Shown one piece after another: positions 52,001 to 63,709 of a stretch of DNA of 64,000 bases. Source of the stretch: Diprion similis (Eukaryota > Arthropoda > Insecta > Hymenoptera > Diprionidae); the NCBI RefSeq assembly GCF_021155765.1, contig NC_060110.1:25008001-25072000 (forward strand), read 5' to 3'. Position numbers and translations under genes: made by a program. The notes under the pieces are model-generated. The model made no database searches. It worked only from the letters and a program-made list of their open reading frames with translations, and was not told the DNA's origin. Numbering within the stretch: the stretch's first letter is position 1; each line of letters opens with the position of its first letter.

Positions 52001-52459
52001 TAATATAAGATAAATGGGAACAAATTATGGATGAGATTACACCATTGATATACATTGATTAGAAAAACAAACGCACGTGCGCCTGAGGGATCGTGACCTT
52101 TATCGGCTTGGATGAGGCCTGTTCGCATAGATGAAACGCTGAGTGGTTCCAATCAAGTGGAATCAGATAATCAGAGTTCACTTTCACATTGGATAAAAAT
52201 AGCACTCATGTTAAGTTCCGTTCAAAAAGAGAATCCTATAGAAGAAGGAATGGAGACATCCACATTCGATGCAATACTGTCAATTTGAACATTGCACATT
52301 GTTTTACCACTGCTATGCAAATACGTGAATATTTCTATACTCACCTCTGACCTCCTTCGGTGTCATAAAATCTGCCACAATTCTCCCTGACACAAGTTCG
52401 CCTGGTATGTATGTACCATTTTCACGGTCAAATTCAATTGATAATTGCGTGCTTCTCAT
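49078..52459 (-). CDS. Alpha-arrestin (arrestin domain-containing protein), 7 exons, about 411 aa
   Basis: Alpha-arrestins are cytoplasmic/endosomal adaptors that link membrane cargo to NEDD4-family ubiquitin ligases. Coding exons, 5' to 3': 52459-52345, 50965-50837, 50765-50554, 50235-50053, 49913-49699, 49567-49347 and 49238-49078; all have GT-AG borders and compatible phases (1,1,0,0,2,1). The N-terminal arrestin domain spans about residues 4-150 (SIEFDRENGTYIPGELVSG; GEAKVKW; ELPAGHLVYPF; GHIRYTIKATFDRPWKFD). The C-terminal arrestin domain spans about 165-303 (SIPSSGFVPGQIIPVTVE; CGIIDLDYVLRV; FPILIGTVPLY). The tail is Pro-rich with a PPSY WW-binding motif at 360-363. The ATG chosen opens directly into the first beta strand, as in the family. 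A CCAAT box lies about 190 bases upstream. The 5' UTR may contain an extra intron ending at about 52,496. Exons were assembled by eye, so borders could shift slightly. Confidence 0.92.
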
Positions 52460-53002
52460 CGGGACCCGGGTACCGTTATTGTTTCGTGCGAATACCTGTG
52501 CAAAAATGCTTCAAACACGCTCCATATTGTGAAGTTTGGCGCTCGTCGAGAAGCACCAAGTGAACTATGACTTTGGTATAGGACGCTGACAAACACCAGC
52601 CGGCATTCGACTATCGTCATCAAGCGACGCGCCTCTTTCCACAGGGCCGTCCAATTCGGCGGGGGCTTGGCCTAAGAATAAGTCCAGGGACGAACAAACG
52701 TGGCTCGTTCGGCTTCTGATAGGCGTTGGGATCTAGGAACTACAACTTCGTTCGGTAAGAAAATCATATGGGTGATGGTACGCTGTTGGACCATGCAACT
52801 CACTCGATATCATTTTTTCACTGCATATAAAAGAATATGTACATTCAAGCGAGTTAACTCGTGCATTGTTTATAAAGTATGTTGAAAATTTGATGACGAA
52901 TCAAACTACCTGAACGCTTTATTTCTCATGAAAAAGTCTGTCGGTACAAAATGCATCTACCCTATGATCCATAAATGGATTGTGTACCATTTGCGTTCTG
53001 CT
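52460..53002. other. Promoter-side region of the 49-52 kb arrestin gene
   Basis: It is GC-richer at 52.5-52.75 kb, as expected for a promoter or 5' UTR, and short minus-strand upstream ATGs are present. A transcription start cannot be fixed. Confidence 0.4.
52648..52655 (-). promoter_or_regulatory. CCAAT-box element shared by both arrestin promoters
   Basis: CGTCCAAT on the plus strand (ATTGGACG on the coding strand), about 190 bases upstream of the start codon. The same eight bases lie about 120 bases upstream of the paralogue's start. This fits an NF-Y site. Confidence 0.35.
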
Positions 53003-53124
53003 GCTTTCTAAACCACACGGTCGCTGCCTGCGCCAGCACAGCTAGGTTTGCACAAATTTTACCTGCGCCGTAATGCTGCCATCCGAAAGTTGCACATACC
53101 ATGGTCCAGGTGGTGACCGCGTGA
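53003..53124. repeat. Repeat shared with the pseudogene intron (45.24-45.34 kb)
   Basis: Homologous by eye to 45,243-45,340. On the minus strand it reads RSPPGPWYVQLSDGSITAQ in one frame, but the other copy has stops and frameshifts, so it is not evidently coding. Confidence 0.5.
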
Positions 53125-53257
53125 CTGAGAGAGAGAGTTCGTTTGAAAAACACTTACGGTATGTAAATACCATGTAAACCAGAAGCGACTGGCGCGCGTC
53201 GATTTTCTCCGATCTTTCTGCTGCCAGTTTATGAAATCTCAAATGAGTAGCCGCCAT
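53042..53257 (-). other. Unrecognised 71-codon frame with good start context
   Basis: The frame begins AACATGGCGGCT, a strong Kozak-like context, and reads MAATHLRFHKLAAERSEKID and onward. A possible donor GTAAGT follows FTYR (about 53,156). Part of the frame falls inside the direct repeat that recurs at 62.3 kb, where it is broken by a stop. It is either a decayed repeat-borne gene or chance. Confidence 0.2.
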
Positions 53258-54191
53258 GTTTTGAAACAGTATACCTACTCATCGGCTTGAGGCGCGCTAT
53301 TTGAAACATAAATTTGAACATCACAAAACACTACAATCTAATTATTCGACAGATTAACATATTTGAAAAGTATACAGTTTCTTTGTTGATAAAGAAATTA
53401 AATCGTTTACCCTTCTGAGTAACGAAGCTTTCACGCAACCAAAGGAATACAATTCACATTGATTAATCATCAGGCTAAAATAAAAAGCCCCCTGAACATG
53501 GAATCGCATCGAAACAAATTTTATTGTATTTGCGAGGTAATCAATTTCTGAATCGATAGGAGACATCTGAATTTGGACGATTGCTATCCATATCATCAAA
53601 ATCGATGGTGTTTTTCGAAAATTTAACAGACTATACTTCAAGTGCATGGTAAGTTGTTACCTACCGAACTTGGCTGATAAATGGGGACTGGCCAAAAAGA
53701 TGATCAGTTAGTGAGCCACAAACTCGAACAAGGTCGAAACAGACGCGAGGATACGAGAAACCAAGTATCATCAGATGGCATAGTAGGTGCCTGACCTACC
53801 TTGTCTATTCTTGAACTTATGAAGTAAAGATGACCACCAAAGTTTCCCTCCCATAAATAAGACATGAGACCTCTGAGGCTAAAAACACTGCGTACTTTAC
53901 TATCAGTTAACAGTAAATAATTTCCTGGTATTATCAAAAAATTTATTATCATTACCAAGAAATGACAAGAAATCCATTTTTGGGGGGCAGAGTGTGGAGG
54001 CAGTTTTATGAAAATGACGTGTCCAATGTTTTTTCATACAACAAACGATAGCATTTACAAATAGTTTGGAACTGGGCAAGTGATATGGCAATCGATGCGT
54101 GGTAAACAAATTCACACAACTATTTGTTTTACATTAGGATCTTATTCTTAATTTCAGCTGTTGCAGATTTTCTTGAAATTTATGTCGGTGG
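53157..54191. repeat. Long direct repeat, left copy
   Basis: Two blocks match the right copy in the same orientation: 53,157-53,225 with 62,303-62,373, and 53,526-54,191 with 63,020-63,709. The second block is highly similar. On the minus strand it carries an open stretch, KVRSVFSLRGLMSYLWEGNF then GGHLYFISSRIDK, ending at a possible splice donor AAG/GTAGGT. That stretch is conserved in both copies with few substitutions. No known family was recognised; it may be a transposon or duplicated exon. Confidence 0.8.
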
Positions 54192-54218
54192 AACGATAAA
54201 ACGTACACTGCAAATTTT

Positions 54219-54941
54219 GTGAGTAATTTATATCCCGTAAGTTTACATAATCTCCGGGCATTAGAACTGGAGTCGGGCACCGTGGTTGTTGCGTTCGGAG
54301 ACAATTACATCGACATATCTCGATATCTTTATGTTTTCTGCCGTATATATCATTATCATTATATACGTATTCATTGGCAACGAATACGCAGTAACCATAA
54401 GCGGCGCTTACTTTGCGAACAATCGTTTATTAACTTTTTGAATTACTGTTATGTCTCATTACAAACAAGTATAATAATTTTCTATGCGATATATATTGCC
54501 TTACAATTCGTTATTTTATGTTTTATCTTCTTCCTAATCTCTGAGGTAATGTTCTTTGTAATTTCTCTACATTTCGTAATAAATGATGAATATATATTCG
54601 CCGATCTAAGTATTTATGATTTACTGTTCTATTGCGAACGATTGGTTCATAAACATGTCACGGCTGCCCTTTTACGGAAATATACGCATTGTCACCACTC
54701 CAGCAAAATCTGGCCGGCACGCGCACCTCTCTACATATCATGGCATGTGAAAATTTGTAAAAATCAGTCTCAACTTTTATCGTATGATAAATTAATATTC
54801 ATCATTTCAGTTATCGCTTCGTTATCACATTTAATTTGTTATTTTTATCACTTTACGTGTAGTACGGCATCCACCTCTCGATATATTCCGCTCGAAACCA
54901 TGTTTTCCATTGATGTTCCAAATATACATAATTTGGCATAA
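54219..54941 (+). other. Unrecognised 240-codon open frame, hydrophobic
   Basis: A 240-codon run without stops is unusual in such AT-rich DNA. The translation has hydrophobic, Ile/Phe/Tyr-rich segments (about residues 80-130 and 190-212) that could be membrane helices. There is no ATG near its beginning (it opens with GTG), no recognisable family signature and no paired exon. It abuts the end of the left direct repeat. It could be an exon of a chemoreceptor-like membrane protein, or fortuitous. Confidence 0.2.
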
Positions 54942-55363
54942 TATTTTCGGTTACTCAGCAAAATAAAAGCATAGGTCGGAAATGAGCCCACATACTACAA
55001 GAAAATGACGCTAAATCATATTTGTTGTGTATTACGTTCACACGTATACGTAGAATAAAAATATGAAAGTTCTCTTTGCAACGTTTGACTTAAATTAATT
55101 ACCAAACACAATATATAAACGTGAAAAACTTGTAACTTCTATGATGATCGTGCACATTTTATCATCCCGTGTTTGGACACTTTGGAATAGGTATGTTTAA
55201 ACATTACAAAAAGAGAGTGGATACATAATATTCAAGCAATTTGTCATCATGTTTTTTCCCGCACGATCCACACACCTATGAACCCTCCGGGAATTCCAGA
55301 AGCGTTAGAAATAAGCATCCAACGCTGTAAAAAAAGGTGACGAAAGTGCTATGCAAGTTGCAA
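54942..55363. other. 3' flank of the 55-58 kb arrestin gene
   Basis: AT-rich, no gene. No canonical AATAAA was found on the minus strand close to the stop codon. Confidence 0.4.
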
Positions 55364-58353
55364 CTACTGTGTTCCGTAGCCGGGCGCGGTAGGCGTTGGA
55401 TTTGCAGAACCGTATAAGTTGTACACTGGATACCGCGGAGAGAAGGGAACTCTAGCACCATGCATATACTCAGACTCCTCTTTGCCCCTGATACTGCGAG
55501 CCCCATAAACGCAAGCCTCATACGACGGTGGAGCTGAAATTATAATATTCGCTGGCTAAGTTACACCGTATGCCACACAATCGGACAAGAAGAGAATTAG
55601 TGAAAACAGTAATAGCGAAACGTAAATTGCCAATTTTAACTCACGTAACTCGCTTGGACCGGGGTGACTTGGATAAGGCGCATTCGTGACTACGAATCCT
55701 ATTGATGGCCCTGGCTGGTTGTTCGGTTGTACTACACTAGTAGGAGGTAGTCCCGGCAATAAGGGTGCAGTCGGTGGTGGAGCTGTGACGTTGTTAAGGT
55801 TGTACGCGTTAAGCGAATTGTATAGAGGGATCGTACCGATCAGTATGGAGAATTTTCGCTCAACGCTACAGTGCCTGAAAAACCATTTTTGTTCTCCGGT
55901 TAATTAGTGTAACGCAACGGCTGTGCTCTCTTGGAGAACAAGATCAACCGACGGCCAATAGCCAGAAAAGAGTATAAAAGTGTGAGTAGTATTCACAGAA
56001 ATTTCATGCACTGTGATTGACTGGGTGAAAGAAAGTAACGCCAGTAAAAACAAAGCAGGCAATGCCATTGTCTTGTTGGCAAATATACTGCAGCTATCAT
56101 GCACTATTTGAAATCATGTCTCCCGAATATGGGTCCTCAATTAATCCGAATAGGTCACTGGGGGTGAATTTGACCCCAAAACATTTTTCAAACTCCTCGT
56201 AGAGTCCTTTAGTCGTGGAAATGGGCCTATTGACGCCATTTTTAATGCAAAATAAAGGTCTTTTTCGACATTTTTGGCACTTTTTTTTAACCTTGGCGGT
56301 GTTTTACAATGTTGACACAATTAATTTTGATTAGGAAAACTGAGGCAGTTTTTTCTCCGATTCATAAGCAATACCTAGATATTTTTCTTAGATTCTTAGG
56401 ACTTATTTTCGAAGCAAAAGCTCACGTTTGGGGTGAATTTCATCCAGTGTGATCGTTATGTTATTCTACAGAGGTGTGACCTATTAGGATTAATATGCCT
56501 ATTTCAAGGTTTGCCTAATACTAATATGTATATCCGTCTAATTGTGATTAGCGCTTTGCTTTCGGCGATCGGTGATAGCAGTGGTAGTATTTGTTTCACC
56601 ATCGTTTGAAACGCAACGATGAACTTACATTCCCTCAAAGCAGATGACAACTCTGAGTACGTAGTCGAGGTCGATTATCCCACAATAGTCAAGATTCGAC
56701 GGTGGTAGTGACGGAACCCTTAGGTTTATTGTGACCTGATTTACGGATTTATTTCTGAATGGCGACCGGCATTGCGCCTCCACAGTTTTGAGTTTATCTT
56801 CCTTGGTATTACTGCTCGGTGTACTCGCGTAGAACTTGAGTCTCTGTTGGTGCACGATTTAATTTTACAATAAAATGTAGACAAAAATTACTGATTGTAT
56901 TATAATGGTGGCATTATGTTTATTTGCGGTATAATACAACAAGCATACCTTGTTCAGAGCGATTTTGATTTTCTCCACTTCAACGTTAGAATGATTTTCA
57001 TACTCCACAGTCACAGGTATTACCTGGCCAGGCACGTATCCACTTGACGGAATGGAAATTGTCGCACCCATGTTACCCACGCATATGCAAAGGCAGCAAA
57101 AACCATGCTCGATCTCTTCGCGGATAGAGAGCTATACGATAAAAGTAGACAAGATGAAATAACCATTTGTTGTAAAGGAAATTGGAAAGATAAAAGTGTT
57201 TTATGTATACTTACGGAAGCTTGCGGCTTCTGGTTGAGGTTTAGGGGCGCAGCAACAGTGAAGGCAGTCTTGACTTCGTGGTCGAACTTCCAGGGTCTAT
57301 CGAATACCGCTTTGATTGTATACCTGATATGTCCATGCTTATGCTCGAAGCTGCTTGGTAAATTTATCGGGAGTTGAACTTTGAACGGGTAAACGAGCTG
57401 TCCAACTGGAAGTTGGACAGGTGTACCTACAATTAAAAAACTGTAAAATGATACAGCACGAACGTTGTGCGTGATGGATGTTGACTGACAGACATAGGAT
57501 GTTGACACCCACCGTTGGCGCTTCCGAAAAGATAGAAAAGCGACGAGAAATATTCTTCACGACCACTAAACGACTCATAATGATAGTGGCCATCTGAGTC
57601 AGGTTTTTCGCTTTGCGCAGACCACTCCACCAGTGACTCACCCTTCACCACCAGTTTGACCGCTGTAGGCATTCAATTCAGTAAAAGATTGAATTCGATC
57701 GATTGTGCAAAATCAGAAAACAGTCGACTAGTCATTTAAAGTGGTAACGGTCATTACTATGATTAAATCTACTTGTTTACGATATAAACGTCATTATACA
57801 TAGAAGGTTATCAAAATGAACCCGAAGTTTTATTTCGTTTATCAAATTTAAGACGATCCTAACGATGCGAAGTAACGAGTTCTCCTAAACATACATTGTT
57901 AGAGTAAGCTAACTAACTTCATCCTCATCCGTTCTAAGGCTCGATACAGAGCAGAAAGTATGCTGTAATCAAATATCTCTTTTATTATCATCCGCGCATA
58001 TCAACGGCCCCAATTGTCGACGCAGAGTTATATACGGCAACAACACTCTAACAAGTCAACGCCTGGGAAATGAATTTAAAAAATGGACTATCAATTGTGT
58101 GGAAACTTGATACACAGAACCAGGATTGGTGATCGGAGTCTTAATCTATGGGGCACGTACGATACACGTACACAGATGACACTCAAAATAAGTCAAAACG
58201 GGAGAAAGTGAGAATCCTATCTGTGTGCTCACCTCTGATCTTTTTCGGCCTTCCAAATTCGGCAACCACTTTGCCACATACAAGTTCGCCGGGTTCATAC
58301 ACTCGATGTTCACGATCAAACTCGATCGCCAAGCGTATCATAGATTCACCCAT
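55364..58353 (-). CDS. Alpha-arrestin (arrestin domain-containing protein), 7 exons, about 426 aa
   Basis: Paralogue of the gene at 49-52 kb with the same intron phases. Coding exons: 58353-58233, 57662-57513, 57426-57215, 57131-56949, 56843-56629, 55874-55645 and 55533-55364. Exons 3-5 are exactly as long as in the paralogue (212, 183 and 215 bp). The N-terminal arrestin domain spans about residues 6-160 (AIEFDREHRVYEPGELVCG; LPVGQLVYPFKVQLP; GHIRYTIKAVFDRPWKFD). The C-terminal domain spans about 175-312 (SIPSSGYVPGQVIPVTVE; CGIIDLDYVLRV; FSILIGTIPLY). A Pro-rich tail follows, with PPSY at 372-375 and SPRYPVYN near the end. A second in-frame ATG four codons in (MIRLAIEF) could also serve as the start. 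The expected role is ubiquitin-ligase recruitment to membrane cargo. Intron 5 carries a MITE-like element. Boundaries were assigned by eye. Confidence 0.92.
56155..56452. mobile_element. MITE-like element in an arrestin intron
   Basis: The left end CACTGGGGGTGAATTTGACC and the reverse complement of the right end, CACTGGATGAAATTCACCCC, form gapped terminal inverted repeats about 300 bp apart. The interior is AT-rich and non-coding. It is inserted between exons 5 and 6 of the 55-58 kb gene. Confidence 0.5.
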
Positions 58354-58472
58354 GGGGAGAAACCGTTGTATTACAGAGCACTGTAGCCTACAACTGAAAT
58401 ATATTAGCCCTAGAGCGGCGCCGCTACCTATCTACCGCACACAGTCGTCTATACCCAGCCCGAAACATGCTG

Positions 58473-58480
58473 CGTCCAAT
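58473..58480 (-). promoter_or_regulatory. CCAAT-box element of the 55-58 kb arrestin gene
   Basis: CGTCCAAT (ATTGGACG on the coding strand) about 120 bases upstream of the ATG, shared with the paralogue's promoter region. The surrounding 58.4-58.56 kb is GC-rich. Confidence 0.35.
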
Positions 58481-58560
58481 CAGGCGTGTTTCTTTCTCAG
58501 GATCGGCAACATATTTCGGGGCCACCAGCGGCCCCCAGACGCCAGTATCTAGCATGAGCG

Positions 58561-61500
58561 ACCGAATTAATTTCAATTTTTTTATTTTTTTTTAGTTGCT
58601 GACGGAATCACTAAAGCAGGGTTGCCACTAATTTCATAGTTTTAAATTCGCAGACTATTCTAGATTTTTCAGATACAAAATTCTAATTTTCTCGATACTT
58701 TTTTCGTCTGATTGAATCAAAGTGATGAGAAAAAGTTTGAAACAAACGTTAAAAATTATACCATATACGTATTTATTTTCAAATCTCTAGATATAAAGGA
58801 TTGAGTTTCAAAAACAACAGTCTTAAACAGCGATATTTGGTTCGATAGTACCATCCGAATGTTAGGTAACATTTAAACGGCGCACTGCCACTCTTTGAAG
58901 GGGACGACTCTGACTTGAAACGCTCTTGAATTATTGTCACGTGACCTTGCCCCGACTTCCCCCTCCAGATATTGCCCACCACCGGGCAACTAATGGAATG
59001 AAAGGAATTTTCCGAATACTAGGCTCAGTTACAACGGGCGCAGTAGTGAACGAAAAGGATACTGGTAACTTTTGTAAAAATTGAAAGAAACGAAAGAGAT
59101 GGAATCAATAAAATTTAAGTAGATACGGAATTTAAGTTATGTATTTTTTTGGCAACCGAACTGGCTCGAAACGGATTCGAATTAAAATCTAATTTTCGAT
59201 TCTTTGGTAGTAACGCACGTGTATGCGGCCATAAAAATGACTGAACTCTATGCTCTTTTAGTGGCTGTAACATTGAGCATAGATAACCCAATTTCAATTT
59301 TGTGTAGCCTTATTGGGAACTTCATTGCTTTTTAAATCGAATTTCACTACGCAGCAGTTGGAAAAAATGCCGTGTATTACACGATATCTGACTTAAAGTA
59401 GGATTCTACGTTGAAACTTTGAAGAAATCAAATTTTTTTTTTCATTTCTCGTAAGAGAATATATTTAAGAATGTTCTCTCAAAATTTTAAATCGATTCAA
59501 GCAGTCTAACTGTACCTTTACGCCTTTAAACCGTAACTACCTAAGCGCGCTAATTCGATGCGCTGACCCAACCGCTTACCTGGATTTATTCGCTCGAACA
59601 GCTGCTTCCAAGGAAAGCAAAACATAGCGTAAACAGGCGAAATTGGAAGAAATAGTACATTATGTAACAAGGGAATAAAATCGGAGATTATTCCCGCGGG
59701 CGGGAATCACCCAAGGGAATAGTCACCTGATTCGTGTCTTACATATAGGACTTTATTTCCGACTCAACTCTAGCCACATCTGTTGACTCAAAAAGTGGAA
59801 ATCACTTACGCACAGAAACTGAGTGTTCTATGTCGACCACAGCGCGAGCGGGTGGTGCACTTTTTGGGCAGTTTGTGTTTGCTGTTTTCGGTTTCCTTAT
59901 TGGGGTCCAGTTCACCCCAATACCGACTTTAACGTACTTGAATTGATGAAAAAATTTTGGGGTCTCAGAGTCCCCATGTATGTATTGCATAATTCTTTCA
60001 CTTTTTTGTGTTCAAGAATTTCTCCCACATCTCGATTCTAAAACTAACATTCGAGTCTATTTTTGGAGCGGGTCTAGGGCCGCAGGCCACAGGCCCTGGT
60101 GGGGGTGTAGGGGGCAAGGCGCTCACGGAGGATTGGGAGGGCGGAGCCCCCCTCACTTAAGAATATCTTTTTTTCATCATCATTATCATTGTTATTCTAT
60201 CGTGCAATGATTCGATCATTTTTCCGGCATTTAGCGGGAAAAAGGTCCACATTTTTCCCGCAACTGAGGGAAAATAGTTAAGCGGGAAAAATATGCCATT
60301 TTCGTCCCGTTTTTCAGGTTAAAAAAGTTAACTTTATGGTCGAGTCGGGAATAAACGATCTTTTGGAACAGTTGAAGACATTTTGTTGCTGCAGACATCG
60401 CTGATTAAGCGTAAGTTGATTTTTTTTGTGATATTTTGTTTACAAAAATTTTGAACGTGTTCATCTCTAAATTATTTCTTTACACCGCTTGATGCTAAAA
60501 TCTCCGAAACTGATGAACCGATTGTTATGAAATTTTAACCACATGTTCTGTACATCTATAACAACTAACTGCACTAAAATTATTTAAAAATTTTGAGTTT
60601 TACCATTTTTTTTATTTGGCCAAATGCAGAGGAAAACATGCAATTTTTTTCTTTCCACCGCCATTTTGTTATTTTTGCATGTACATCAAAAATTCTAGGC
60701 CCGTCGGTTGCTAGTGATATATCGAAGCTAAAAATTCAAAATATTTCTGTTTCAGATAACGCGTTCTTGAAATTTTATCACCAGCACTGACGCACGTAGA
60801 CGTCGTATTCAATTAGTGTATTTGTATGTTAAAATTTAATAAAATTTTATTAATGTATTTTAAGAGTGAAATTATCAAGCCTAACAAATAATCTCATAAA
60901 AAATTCATAAAAATAGTCTTTTTCCGAGCGCTCAAAGTAAAATTCTGCCTTATGCGAATATATCACTCGCTTCCGGTTCCTTTCGCCTGCCACACGCTTT
61001 CCGATATCGCCAACTTTCCGCAATTGGCATACAATATATTATATAACTAAAACGCTATCTATCCATGGTTCGCCTTACATTCCAACTCATGTGCAACGTG
61101 GAAAATTTGGGAAAACCGAACAGACTGATGCATAGGAAATCTCTGGTGAATGGGCATCCTCAGAGCCATGCGCGCCTAACATTTATTACGAGAGCCGAGC
61201 GTAGCGGACAAATGCTGCGAACGCAACTTGTGCATGTGTTGGCACTGGCGGTGTGCATCTACCTCGGAGGTTGCCTTTTCACTAGGAATTTCCTGTATTT
61301 CGTGGATAGATACAGAGCTGAACGACTGCAAGCAATGTGCGTCATCACAAATAACCAGTGCCGGATTAGTCACGTAGCAAGAGTAGCAAATGCTTCGGGT
61401 ACCCCACACCTGTCTGAGCGTAAAAAAATCAATCAGATAGAAGCGTAAAAATATTTGTATAACCACATGTGTTGTACTTAGAGTCGCAGAATGACCGTCA

Positions 61501-62302
61501 TTCAGATATTCGGTCAAGTCAGAGAAAAAGTGACTGACTCTGACTGTCAACGAACGTCGATCCAGTTTCTGGTGAGGAATGACCGTCAATTTCTTAACTT
61601 CCCAGAAATTCGATCAGTCACAACTATATAGGTGCCTCCACAGAATTAATTTGTTATTATTTAATTAATAATTGTATTTCATTGAGTACCACCAAGGTTG
61701 ACTAAGGACTAAAATAAAAATGAAACAAGTTTAGGCTCGACATTTTTCACAAAACAAGAGTAAATTTGAAATAGATTAATAATTCGGTTACCCGCAACCA
61801 TGTAGAAATAATTTTAAAATAAATTTATTTTTTAATTAAAAGTAATACTAATGTTTTAAGTTTATTAGTTAAATAGAATAAACACCGAAGAATTACAGTT
61901 AAAAATTTTTATTTTTTGGTAAACTTTTGTTTAATAACCGTATTAATTAAGATTATTAGGATATTCAAAAAAATACATGGTCGAGAAACTGTAGTATGCA
62001 TATACATACATTTTAAAAAACGAAATACATTTTTCAACATTGAAGCGTATTAAAAATTAGTTAAGAAACACAATGGGTCAAAAACGTGTAAATCACCTCA
62101 CCTTGATGAATATAGAATTTGATTTTCTTAGAGAAATCGACATGAATAGTGTTATCTCTAAATTTGCCCGTATTAAATCCAGAAAAATTTATTTATAACA
62201 GTTCTGTTTTATTTGAAACCCTAAACTTAAGAATCTAAAGCAAACCAATGGCCTCTTGATAGAATTTGCTACGGGCCCTCCGCTGACTTATTCCGGCACT
62301 GA
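58561..62302. other. Repeat-rich, gene-poor stretch
   Basis: It contains a small perfect hairpin (ATTGGGGT and ACCCCAAT, 59,899-59,921) and a sharply GC-rich patch (about 60,065-60,150). Repeated GCGGGAAAAA motifs (60,230-60,300) and a motif shared with 29.9 kb (about 60,502) are also present. A 127-codon plus-strand frame at 61,065-61,448 (with a hydrophobic VHVLALAVCIYLGG segment) overlaps a 137-codon minus-strand frame; neither was recognised. Confidence 0.4.
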
Positions 62303-63709
62303 CGGTATGTAAATATGTACTAATAAGCCAGAAGCGACAATCGCGCGTGGATTTCTTTGATTTTCCTGCCGCCTTCGCGTTGCATTTTCACGTTCGGCTT
62401 GTTTCTATTAATTCTTATGAGGACATACTGACGAAATATAACTTTTAAAACGAGCGAAAACGTGAGACTAGAAAGCCAGAGTGACATTTTGACTCTCAAT
62501 TGAATGAAATGCAACAAGACGTTGTCCGGGAAGTTCTGTACTTGAATATTTATATGACAGACCGAAGTACGATCCGCAATGCTCTCTCAGTGGAGAAAAG
62601 GTCTGTAATTCAATTCAAAACGTGATAAGTAAATTAAAACGATTTTGACAAGCAGAAGGACCGAAGTACAACCCGCGATGCACCACCGCTGAATAATCTC
62701 GTAATATCAAAGAGTCTGACAGGCCTAATTCGCTGATTGTGCCGATAGATTGAGCCTTAGTTATTTATGATTATATGTTGATTTGTTTATGGCATAAATA
62801 TCAAGGGAGTCGTTATCACGCGGCAGATCGAGTGAAACTCGTTACTACCAGCCGTGGTCTTTCAGTGGAGCTCTGTTTTGCCCCGCGCTCTCACTGGCTT
62901 GCCGATTGGCGGAATGCATTGACATAATTTTGTGACTTGAGCGAGCGAATTCTAACAAGTTACAAGTGGCATTGTGTAAATAGAGTAGCCGAATTCTGAC
63001 ACGTTACTGTATGAAACTGTATTTGTGAGGTCGTCAATTTCTGGATCGACAGGAGGCATCTGAATTTGGGCAATTGCTATCCATATCATCGAAATTGATG
63101 GTCTTCTTCGAAAATTCAACGGACTATACTTCAAGTGCATGGTAAGTTGTTACCTACCGAACATGGATGATAAATGGGAGACTGGCCAAAAGGATCATCA
63201 GTTAGTGAGCCACAAACTCGAACAAGGTCGAAACAGACGCAAGGATACGGGAAACCAAGTATCATCAGATGGCATAGTAGGTGCCTGACCTACCTTGTCT
63301 ATTCTTGAACTTATGAAGTAAAAATGACCACCAAAGTTTCCCTCCCATAAATAAGACATGAGACCTCTGAGGCTAAAAACACTGCGTACTTTATTATCAG
63401 TTAACAGTAAATAATTTCCTGGCATTATCAAAAAATTTTGATATCATTACCAAGAAATGCTAAGAAATCCATTTTTGGGGGCAGAGTGTAGAGGCAGTTT
63501 TATAAAAATAACGTGTCCAATGTTTTTTCATACACCAAACTATAGCATTTGCAAATAGTTTGGAACTGGACAAGTGATATGGCAATCGATGCGTGATAAA
63601 TAAATTCACACAAATATTTGTTTTACATTAAGAGCTTTTTCTTGATTTCAGCAGTTCGAAATATTTTAAAAGATCTGGTGCAGATTTTCTTGAAATTTAT
63701 GGTGGTGGC
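62303..63709. repeat. Long direct repeat, right copy
   Basis: Matches the left copy at 53,157-54,191 in the same orientation. Between its two matching blocks (62,374-63,019) lies sequence not shared with the left copy, consistent with an insertion here or a replacement there. The repeat begins about 3.9 kb upstream of the 55-58 kb arrestin gene; the left copy lies about 0.7 kb upstream of the 49-52 kb gene. Confidence 0.8.
62560..62713. repeat. Short tandem-like duplication
   Basis: GACCGAAGTACGATCCGCAA (about 62,562) recurs as GACCGAAGTACAACCCGCGA (about 62,661) about 100 bases on, each followed by ATGC and a degenerate GTAATT/GTAATA end. The duplication lies in the part of the right direct repeat that is not shared with the left copy. 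Confidence 0.55.

Noticed and set aside
61065..61589. Opposed 127- and 137-codon frames
   Set aside because: Neither matches a known family by eye, no splice-linked partner was found, and only one strand at most could be coding, so neither is called a gene.
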